From assembly GCA_003136515.1 (NCBI GenBank), contig PLEU01000112.1:4817-12173 (forward strand): a stretch of DNA of 7,357 bases, in the 5' to 3' direction. Positions 1 through 5,524 of the stretch are shown in pieces. Source of the stretch: Spartobacteria bacterium (GTDB lineage: Bacteria; Verrucomicrobiota; Verrucomicrobiae; Chthoniobacterales; UBA6821). The stretch's first letter is position 1, and each line of letters opens with the position of its first letter. Both the position numbers and the translations under genes were made by a program. The notes beneath the pieces were generated by a model. It saw only the letters and a list, made by a program, of their open reading frames with translations, had not been told where the DNA came from and searched no databases.

Positions 1-273
1 GTCATGATCAGCATGAGAATGCTCCTCCAGCGCAGTTTCCTCGTGAACGTGCCCCAGGCAGCAGGAATGACCGTGAACACCCTTTCTTTTGAGGATGCTT
101 CGCAAGATGAAGGCCGCCATGATCAGGAGAAGAACCCCGGCCGTTATCGTGTAGGGCTGCAGGGTGGGATGGAGGTAGGAGGAGAGTTGATTGCATGCCG
201 CAAGCTTAAGGACAAAAAATCCCCAGAGCAGGAGCAGCATGAAGTCACGAACTTGGCGGTATGTCATTGTCAT
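1..273 (-). CDS. DUF1980 / TIGR03943-type putative permease partner, His/Cys-rich, N-terminal part
   Basis: An open frame runs from ATG at 273 to the left edge without a stop, giving 91 residues; the C-terminal part lies outside the window. Two hydrophobic segments (about residues 9-28 and 42-61) are followed by a basic stretch (LKRKG) and a linker dense in metal ligands: H67, H69, C71, C72, H75, H77, H85, H87, H90. Two N-terminal helices plus a His-rich loop, directly after a DUF318 permease, is the layout of the DUF1980/TIGR03943 family (B. subtilis YcgQ next to YcgR). The family is regarded as a permease subunit of uncertain substrate. The ATG overlaps the permease stop (TGATG), which points to translational coupling. 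In-frame ATG at 279, GTG at 276 and ATG at 267 are alternative starts. The metal-binding role is inferred from the ligand-rich linker; the family call rests on architecture and context, not on a search. Confidence 0.75.
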   Translation of the reverse strand, partial: MTMTYRQVRDFMLLLLWGFFVLKLAACNQLSSYLHPTLQPYTITAGVLLLIMAAFILRSILKRKGVHGHSCCLGHVHEETALEEHSHADHD

Positions 274-1205
274 CACCATCCGAGATTAAGGGTTGAGATG
301 CGCCAGCAGAGAAGACCGATCAGTACGAAGAGGCCGATTGCAAGCACGAGGATGAAACGTTTCGAGAAGGCGGCTCCATAGAGGAAGATCAACTTGAAGT
401 CGAGCATCGGCCCAAAGACCAGAAAGGCAAGCTTCGCAGCCATAGGGAATGCGGTCAGTGTTGCCGCAATGAAGGCATCCGTCGTGCTGCAAACCGAGAG
501 AACTGAGGCAAGACCCATCAGAGAGACTATGGAAAGCAGAGGGTTGGCAGCCAGCGGCTGTATGATCTGCTGATTCACGGCCGTGCTGAAGAGTGATGCT
601 GCAGCGGCGCCAATCACGAAATAGACAGCCACGTCGAGGAAATCCTTGGTGGCGACTCCTGTGACATTCTGAAGCCGATCCATCAGAGAGCTGGCGGAAT
701 TGCTATGATCATGATCGCCTTCCGAGGAAGTAATAATTTCTGTCCTGAGAATGGCTGAAGCAGAGAAATAACTGACAGTCCATCCAGCCACCACAGCCAC
801 AAAAAGTCCTAGACCGAAACGCATGCAGGTCATCTCAATGGCGGCCTGACCCCGGAATGCGGCAAGAGTACTCAAGATTACAAGCGGATTAACAATCGGC
901 GCGGAGAGCATGTAAGTCACACCGCAGGAAACAGGAAGTCCCTTGCGCATCAACCTCCGCACTACGGGGACGATCCCGCACTCGCAGACAGGAAAAATGA
1001 GACCCAGTAATCCGCTGGCTAGGACGGCCATACGGGGGTTCTTGGGAAGCAGTCGCGTCATGAGCGACTGGGGCAAAAATTCCTCAAGGATGCCGGAGAG
1101 AATCGCACCACCAAGAAGGAAGGGCATTCCCTCCAGCAAAATGCTCAGAAAGGCATACTGAAAATCCGGCAGACTGAAATGAAACCAACCCGTGGTCAAT
1201 GGCAC
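273..1205 (-). CDS. Permease of the ArsP/DUF318 (PF03773) family
   Basis: This is a 310-residue integral membrane protein with about eight hydrophobic segments (roughly 16-40, 56-78, 90-113, 122-147, 187-210, 222-250, 253-275, 281-303). Family signatures are visible: FPVCECGIVPVVRRL at 71-85 with the paired cysteines C74 and C76, SAPIVNPLV at 101-109, VCSTTDAFIAA at 238-248 and GPMLDFKL at 265-272. Members are putative transporters; some (ArsP) export organoarsenicals, and others pair with DUF1980 proteins and have no settled substrate. The central loop between the two halves carries a small acidic/His cluster, DHDH at 164-167, echoing the His-rich linker of the next gene. The start is GTG, with an in-frame TGA just upstream (1211-1209); TTG at 1199 is possible. 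The next ATG (residue 27) would cut into the first helix. No Shine-Dalgarno sequence is visible. The stop overlaps the downstream ATG, so the two are surely co-expressed. Substrate unknown; a metal or metalloid is a guess. Confidence 0.85.
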   Translation of the reverse strand: MPLTTGWFHFSLPDFQYAFLSILLEGMPFLLGGAILSGILEEFLPQSLMTRLLPKNPRMAVLASGLLGLIFPVCECGIVPVVRRLMRKGLPVSCGVTYMLSAPIVNPLVILSTLAAFRGQAAIEMTCMRFGLGLFVAVVAGWTVSYFSASAILRTEIITSSEGDHDHSNSASSLMDRLQNVTGVATKDFLDVAVYFVIGAAAASLFSTAVNQQIIQPLAANPLLSIVSLMGLASVLSVCSTTDAFIAATLTAFPMAAKLAFLVFGPMLDFKLIFLYGAAFSKRFILVLAIGLFVLIGLLCWRISTLNLGW

Positions 1206-1227
1206 ACGTCAGGATAGCATCAAGCAG

Positions 1228-1242
1228 GAAGATGTCATCTTC
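1228..1242. promoter_or_regulatory. Perfect 15-bp palindrome upstream of the permease; possible operator over a weak promoter
   Basis: On the minus strand the sequence GAAGATG-A-CATCTTC has two perfect 7-base arms around one base and ends 22 bases before the permease GTG. A weak promoter-like pair overlaps it: ATGACA (1238-1233), 16 bases, then TATCCT (1216-1211), which would start RNA almost at the GTG. That overlap is what a repressor site would look like, but neither the promoter nor the regulator is established. It does not resemble Zur or Fur consensus sites that I know. A second, weaker inverted repeat, TTGAT-GG-ATCAA, lies at 1268-1279 in the same 97-base gap. No terminator is visible between transketolase and the permease. 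Confidence 0.3.
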
Positions 1243-1302
1243 GGGTTTGGTGGATTCCTGGAAATTCTTGATGGATCAATCGCGGCTCAATCTTAAATCA
1301 GC

Positions 1303-3276
1303 TTAAAGCGAGCGAGCAGCAGCGACGACCGCATCGGCAGTCATTCCAAGCTCCTTGAGAACCGTGGAACCAGGAGCGCTAAGACCGAAACGGTTGATGG
1401 CAACTGTCTTCCCATCTAGGCCAACAAAGCGGAACCACGGATCGGAAATGCCCGCCTCAATCGAGACGCGCTTGCGCACGGACGTGGGAAGGACTTCCTC
1501 TTGATAAGCAGGCTCCTGACGGAGAAAGCGCTCAAAGCAGGGAACGGAGACCACGCGTGTTCCGGAGCCAAGCGTATCGGCAGCTTCCATGGCGACATGT
1601 AGCTCACTACCGGAAGATAGGATGATTATTTCCAAGGAGGAGGTTTCCTTTCGGGCGACATAGGCCCCCCGGAAAACCCCCTTGCGACGGACATCTACGG
1701 GGATTTCCTTGAGATTGGGCAGATTTTGGCGGGAGAGAGCAAGGAGAGTGGGGCCGTCTGTACGCTCCAGAGCGGCTGCATAGGCGCCGACGGTCTCCTC
1801 GGGGTCAGCGGGTCGGATGACATCAAGTCCGGGAATGGCACGGAGGGCAGCCACTGTCTCCACTGGCTCGTGGGTAGGTCCATCCTCACCGACAGCAACC
1901 GAATCATGGGTGAAAATGTAGAGCACGGGTAGCTTTGAAAGCGAGGCCACCCGGATGGAGGGACGCCCATAATCGCTGAATACGAGGAATGTCGCACCGC
2001 TGGGACGGAATATTCCATCATAGGCGTATCCATTGAGGATGGCACACATGGCGTGTTCACGGATGCCAAAGTGAATATTGCGACCGGCATTATCTTGACG
2101 GTCAAAATTACCACCATCCTCGATGTAGTTGAGAGTCGAGCCATGCAGATCCGCACTGCCACTGATGAGTAGCGGCATCGCCCGGGCGATCGGTTGGAGA
2201 ACCACGCTGCCTGCCTTGCGGGTCGCGATGCTCTCATCTTCCGGAAAGGCCGGGATAGCGGCTAGCAGATTGGGGACTTCTTGCCTGACACCCGAGTCAA
2301 GTAGGGCGGCGAGCTCGCCATTGGCCGCACTCCAAGCTGCATATTGCAGCTCCCAAGCGGCGTATGCGTCGGCACGCTGCTGTTTCAGTTCCGCGAAGTA
2401 AGCCCTGACCTCGGGTGAGACAAAGAATTTATCCTCGGGAAGCCCGAGTCCCTTTCTGGCGGAATCAGCATATTTCACACCGGCTTCGCCATGAGCCTTG
2501 TTGGTTCCCTCCACCTCGGGAATTCCCATCCCTATCATGGTGCGGGCTCTTATCATCTGGGGCTTTCCTTTTGCGGACTTGGCCTTCTCAAAGGCGGTCA
2601 GAATCTCTGCCAAATCATGCCCATTGATCTCCTGCACGTCCCAGCCATAGGCGCGATACCGCTCGGAAACATCCTCCGTTTGGCTTACCGGAAGCATGGC
2701 GTCAAGGGTGACGTTGTTGGAGTCGTGAATGAGAATCAAGTTGTCGAGACCGAGGTGTCCGGCCAGTGATGATGCCTCAGCAGAGACGCCCTCCTGAAGA
2801 CATCCATCGCCTGCAAGGACGACGACATGATTGTCTAGAATCTCATGCTCAGGGGTATTGAATCGAGCAGCAGCCATCTTGCCCGACATAGCAAATCCGA
2901 CGGCATTGGCAACTCCCTGTCCCAGCGGGCCGGTTGTCGCCTCGACTCCCGGAGTCTCGTGAAACTCTGGATGACCAGGGGTGATGCTGTGGAGTGCCCG
3001 GAATTTCTTGAGCTGGTCAAGCGGAATATCGAAACCCGAAAGGTGAAGCCAGGCATAAAGGAACATGCTGCCGTGACCGGCGGAGAGAATGAATCGGTCG
3101 CGGTTGATCCAGCGCGGATGAGCAGGATCAAGCTGGAGCGCGTGGCCAAAGAGAACTGCTCCCACCTCAGCCGCCCCGAGGGGAAGTCCCAGATGACCTG
3201 ACTTGCAGGTGGTAACAGCGTCAATGGCAAGGCCGCGGGCGTCACGGGCGGCAAGTTGGAGGAGTTCGGTATTCAT
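1303..3276 (-). CDS. tkt: Transketolase
   Basis: From ATG at 3276 the product is 657 residues, the normal length for the family. It is a cytoplasmic, thiamine-diphosphate- and Mg-dependent enzyme that moves two-carbon ketol units between sugar phosphates in the non-oxidative pentose phosphate pathway. The N-terminal domain has [10 protein letters not shown] (25-34, H28), SAGHGS (65-70, H68), TTGPLGQG (114-121) and the cofactor motif GDGCLQEG (157-164) ending in DSNN (185-188). The middle domain has the catalytic glutamate in FGIREHAM (E407) and [18 protein letters not shown] (456-473) with H457, D458 and H469, then SRQNLP (515-520). The C-terminal domain follows. The frame stays open to a TTG at 3378, but those 34 extra residues have no counterpart in the family and overlap the gap after agmatine deiminase, so ATG 3276 is preferred (ATG 3288 is close). 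No Shine-Dalgarno sequence precedes it. It lies 105 bases after the agmatine deiminase stop; no terminator separates them. Confidence 0.96.
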   Translation of the reverse strand: MNTELLQLAARDARGLAIDAVTTCKSGHLGLPLGAAEVGAVLFGHALQLDPAHPRWINRDRFILSAGHGSMFLYAWLHLSGFDIPLDQLKKFRALHSITPGHPEFHETPGVEATTGPLGQGVANAVGFAMSGKMAAARFNTPEHEILDNHVVVLAGDGCLQEGVSAEASSLAGHLGLDNLILIHDSNNVTLDAMLPVSQTEDVSERYRAYGWDVQEINGHDLAEILTAFEKAKSAKGKPQMIRARTMIGMGIPEVEGTNKAHGEAGVKYADSARKGLGLPEDKFFVSPEVRAYFAELKQQRADAYAAWELQYAAWSAANGELAALLDSGVRQEVPNLLAAIPAFPEDESIATRKAGSVVLQPIARAMPLLISGSADLHGSTLNYIEDGGNFDRQDNAGRNIHFGIREHAMCAILNGYAYDGIFRPSGATFLVFSDYGRPSIRVASLSKLPVLYIFTHDSVAVGEDGPTHEPVETVAALRAIPGLDVIRPADPEETVGAYAAALERTDGPTLLALSRQNLPNLKEIPVDVRRKGVFRGAYVARKETSSLEIIILSSGSELHVAMEAADTLGSGTRVVSVPCFERFLRQEPAYQEEVLPTSVRKRVSIEAGISDPWFRFVGLDGKTVAINRFGLSAPGSTVLKELGMTADAVVAAARSL

Positions 3277-3381
3277 GGGAATCAGCATACGACAAGAAAC
3301 TCGCGCACCCATTTTTGCAAGCCTGCAGGAATGATAATTTTGTAACGCGGCGATCGCCGGAGCAAAACCACCCCTCAAACT
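3277..3381 (-). other. Gap between agmatine deiminase and transketolase with a GC palindrome and a possible -10 element
   Basis: This 105-base stretch is AT-richer on its transketolase side. On the minus strand it contains the perfect 12-bp palindrome CGGCGATCGCCG (3348-3359), followed by TTACAAAATTATCAT. TATCAT (3336-3331) matches five of six bases of a sigma-70 -10 box but has no good -35 at 17 bases. TTGCTC (3365-3360), 17 bases before CAAAAT (3342-3337), is an even weaker pair. An internal promoter for transketolase is possible but not shown. The palindrome has no following T-run, so it is not a convincing terminator. Confidence 0.2.
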
Positions 3382-4431
3382 CTAACCCAGCGGCTGCTGC
3401 TGGGTCAGGCAATGGAAGGCCCCAAGTCCCCAAATCAATTCGCGGCAATCAATGGGAAGGATTTTCCTAGTGGGAAATAGATCAGCCAGAAGCGAGGCTG
3501 CGATCTGATCGGAATCCCCCCCAAAAGCAGGGAGAAGCACCGAGGTGTTGGCGATATAGAAGTTGGCATGACTGGCGGGAAGGCGCAGTCCCTCACGATC
3601 AATGCGAGGGGGCATGGGCAACTCCACCACGGCCAGCGGCGTGCCATCGGCTAGTGACATGGAAAGGAGTCGCTGCAGATTGGCATCCAACGGCGCGTGA
3701 TTCGGATCGGATCGATCGGGCTCGACCACCGTTACGACAGTCGAACGGGAGACGAACCGGGTGATGTCGTCAATATGTCCATCTGTATCATCCCCCTGGA
3801 TGCCATCCCCCAGCCAAAGAATCTGATCCACGCCCAAATAGTCGCGCAGTCCCTGTTCTATCACCTCCTTGGAGAGTGTGGGATTGCGGTTGGGATTCAG
3901 AAGACAGGATTCCGTGGTCAGCAGGGCACCCGAACCATTCGGATCAACCGAGCCACCCTCTAAGATGAATCCTGGTTCGAAGAGAGGCAGGCCGTAACGT
4001 CTTGCAATCGTCGTAGGCACCACGTCATCGGCTTCAAAGGGGGGATATTTACCACCCCAAGCATTGTATCCGAAGTCATTGACCGCCAAGGTCGGAGGCG
4101 CAGGACGTTTGACAAAAATCGGACCGTGATCACGGCACCACGGCTCATTGGTGAGAATGTGAAGGAACTCCACTCTTTCCATCGGAGCAACCGACGCAAG
4201 GAGAGAGCGCACTTCCCTCTCCTGTTCGGCACTCGAAATATTGATCCTGAGGATCTCGGATTCAGCCAAAGCGACAGCCATCCTGACCAATGTCGGCACA
4301 ACGCAGTCATAACTTTTGGGAAAGCTCTGCCCATTCCGATCTGGCCAGGAAATCCAGGTGGCCTCATGAGGTTCCCACTCCGCCGGCATGCGATAACCAA
4401 GGGAACGGGGTGTGGCTGCGACTTCCGTCAC
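3382..4431 (-). CDS. aguA: Agmatine deiminase family protein (PAD_porph family, PF04371)
   Basis: This is a 349-residue guanidine-modifying enzyme. Family members hydrolyse agmatine to N-carbamoylputrescine and ammonia, the first step of the agmatine deiminase route to putrescine, in the cytoplasm. The expected active-site set is present: D101 in WCRDHGP (98-104), E158 in LEGGS (157-161), H219 and D221 in GDDTDGHIDD (213-222), and the nucleophile C341 in GLGAFHCLTQQQP (335-347). The N-terminus (GYRMPAEWEPHEATW, 12-26) is also typical. The start is GTG at 4431; the first internal ATG (residue 15) would remove part of the conserved N-terminal motif. No Shine-Dalgarno sequence is seen. It begins 41 bases after trxA. 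The partner enzyme N-carbamoylputrescine amidohydrolase (AguB) is not in the window. Agmatine as substrate is inferred from the family; related proteins act on peptidyl-arginine, but the compact length and absence of a signal peptide favour the agmatine type. Confidence 0.9.
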   Translation of the reverse strand: MTEVAATPRSLGYRMPAEWEPHEATWISWPDRNGQSFPKSYDCVVPTLVRMAVALAESEILRINISSAEQEREVRSLLASVAPMERVEFLHILTNEPWCRDHGPIFVKRPAPPTLAVNDFGYNAWGGKYPPFEADDVVPTTIARRYGLPLFEPGFILEGGSVDPNGSGALLTTESCLLNPNRNPTLSKEVIEQGLRDYLGVDQILWLGDGIQGDDTDGHIDDITRFVSRSTVVTVVEPDRSDPNHAPLDANLQRLLSMSLADGTPLAVVELPMPPRIDREGLRLPASHANFYIANTSVLLPAFGGDSDQIAASLLADLFPTRKILPIDCRELIWGLGAFHCLTQQQPLG

Positions 4432-4459
4432 AATACGGGCGGATGGATACTGTGAGGAG

Positions 4460-4474
4460 AAACCGAGCCGGTTT
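4460..4474 (-). other. Small hairpin across the trxA stop codon
   Basis: On the minus strand AAACCG-GCT-CGGTTT forms a 6-bp stem with a 3-base loop, starting inside the TAA stop of trxA. The U-run is part of the stem and is followed by CTCC, so this is at most a weak or partial terminator, or an mRNA end-processing structure between trxA and the agmatine deiminase gene. Confidence 0.25.
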
Positions 4475-4808
4475 AGGCGGCTAGGGTCGCAGTCCTGAGT
4501 TTTTCCAACAGCGCAGACTTGGAAGCAAGCCCCGTCGACCTCTCAACAAGCGTCCCGTTCTTGAAGATGAATAGGGTGGGAATCGCGGTGATACGCTGAG
4601 AGCCTGCCACAGCCGGGGATTCATCAACATTGACCTTGGCGACGGTAACGCTTCCGGACAGTTCCGCGGCAATCTCCTCAATCACCGGGGCTATCATCTT
4701 GCAGGGGCCGCACCAAGGGGCCCAGAAATCCACGAGGAGGACAGGGGACTTTGCCACCGTCTCGGCGAAGGTGGCATCATTGAGTTCGAGAACGTGTTGC
4801 GAGGCCAT
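4473..4808 (-). CDS. trxA: Thioredoxin
   Basis: This 111-residue protein is a single thioredoxin domain with the classic redox centre DFWAPWCGPCK (residues 27-37; cysteines C33 and C36), the buried aspartate D27, and the cis-proline P77 in TAIPTLFIF. It reduces protein disulfides in the cytoplasm, recycled by thioredoxin reductase (not in this window). No signal peptide or membrane anchor is present, so it is TrxA-like rather than a periplasmic TlpA/DsbE type. Length matches the family. The ATG at 4808 is the only sensible start; the upstream ACATACAAATCTT has no Shine-Dalgarno sequence. It begins 39 bases after the proline-rich membrane protein and is probably transcribed with it. Confidence 0.97.
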   Translation of the reverse strand: MASQHVLELNDATFAETVAKSPVLLVDFWAPWCGPCKMIAPVIEEIAAELSGSVTVAKVNVDESPAVAGSQRITAIPTLFIFKNGTLVERSTGLASKSALLEKLRTATLAA

Positions 4809-4847
4809 AAGATTTGTATGTCAGAGAAGTTAGAAAAACCGGAGGGA

Positions 4848-5372
4848 CTAGGAGAACATCGTCCAAACTTGGATGCCAACCGCGGCCGCTGCCAGCACCA
4901 AGGCTCCAATGGCAAAAGGCATTGGAAGGTCTTCTACAGCATTCTCCCCCTCGTCATCCTCACTCACCACGGGCTTGGGGGTAGAAACGGTTGTCTGCGT
5001 TGCTACCGGCTGCACCGGCTTGCGAGCCGCAGGAACCGGGGCCGCCTGGAGCTTGATCGTGGCCTGTGGCAGGGGTTTGGAGGGGGCGGGGGCCACCGCA
5101 ATCGGCCTTACCGAACCAGGAGTGGTGGGTGGTTGGGGAACAGATGGCGTTGGGGGAGTGGCGGCTGGAATTCCGCCCGCTGAAGGCATGCTTGGCGGTT
5201 TGAATGACGGGGGCGGCGTGAGAGGCCCGGGAGAAGAAGGGAGGACACCTGGAATACCCGCGGCAACGGGCTTGGGAGGAAGCTTCAGGGGAGGAAGCTT
5301 GACGGGGCCGCCAGCCGACTCGGTAGCGGCGGCCTGGGGAGTGATTGGGTTTTCAGGAGAGGAATCGCTCAC
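4848..5372 (-). CDS. Proline/alanine-rich protein with a C-terminal membrane anchor, function unknown
   Basis: I do not recognise this 174-residue protein. Residues 1-136 are low-complexity and rich in Pro, Ala, Ser and Thr, with short basic pieces such as KLPPLKLPPKP (25-35). An acidic stretch SEDDEGENAVEDLP (137-150) follows, then one hydrophobic helix (about 152-172) that ends at the C-terminus. There is no signal peptide, so it looks tail-anchored, with the Pro-rich part probably in the cytoplasm. TonB-like proteins have the opposite order (N-terminal helix, then a Pro-rich region). The start is GTG at 5372; an in-frame TAA lies 18 bases upstream and no other start fits. Evidence that it is real: a good promoter sits about 40 bases upstream, trxA follows after 39 bases, and the membrane helix with preceding acidic stretch makes protein sense. 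A Gly-rich frame on the opposite strand is a mirror of the low-complexity sequence. Expression is the open question. Confidence 0.72.
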   Translation of the reverse strand: MSDSSPENPITPQAAATESAGGPVKLPPLKLPPKPVAAGIPGVLPSSPGPLTPPPSFKPPSMPSAGGIPAATPPTPSVPQPPTTPGSVRPIAVAPAPSKPLPQATIKLQAAPVPAARKPVQPVATQTTVSTPKPVVSEDDEGENAVEDLPMPFAIGALVLAAAAVGIQVWTMFS

Positions 5373-5413
5373 GGCTGTAAATGGGGGTTATTCTTAAGGA
5401 GTGAAAGCATGTC

Positions 5414-5442
5414 ACAATAAGGCTCCCTGCGAAGGGTGTCAA
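5414..5442 (-). promoter_or_regulatory. Sigma-70-type promoter for the proline-rich protein, trxA and probably later genes
   Basis: On the minus strand a perfect -35 box TTGACA (5442-5437) is followed by 17 bases and TATTGT (5419-5414; four of six -10 bases). RNA would start near 5407, leaving about 35 bases of leader before the GTG at 5372. The spacer holds the inverted repeat CCCT-TCGC-AGGG (5436-5425), placed where a regulator could bind. An exact TATAAT at 5501-5496 in the same gap lacks a -35 box. This is the strongest promoter candidate in the window. Confidence 0.6.
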
Positions 5443-5524
5443 TATTGCGGCCTGTCATAATTCAGAGGTTACCGGCAACTCGATCCTCGGTTAACATTAT
5501 ACCGGGCTCGGCCGGAGGAAGTTG

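Noticed and set aside
2129..2769. Several plus-strand open frames of 70-92 codons opposite transketolase
   Set aside because: All are antisense to well-conserved transketolase domains, overlap each other in different frames, and lack recognisable motifs.
3348..3359. GCGATCGC core (HIP1-like octamer) inside a 12-bp palindrome
   Set aside because: Only one such palindrome stood out, whereas HIP1 is meaningful through its high frequency in cyanobacterial genomes; the other features do not suggest a cyanobacterium.
3277..3378. N-terminal extension of transketolase from TTG at 3378
   Set aside because: The extra 34 residues lie outside the family's normal N-terminus, and the start at 3276 gives the standard length.
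4873..5397. A 174-codon open frame on the plus strand, Gly/Ser/Thr-rich, opposite the proline-rich gene
   Set aside because: Gly-rich translation is the expected mirror of Pro-rich codons. It has no domain or membrane pattern and no promoter, and it covers almost exactly the same stretch as the better-supported minus-strand gene.
5496..5501. Exact TATAAT on the minus strand after the protease stop
   Set aside because: No -35-like sequence lies 15-19 bases upstream and it is not an extended -10; the TTGACA promoter nearer the gene is a better explanation.
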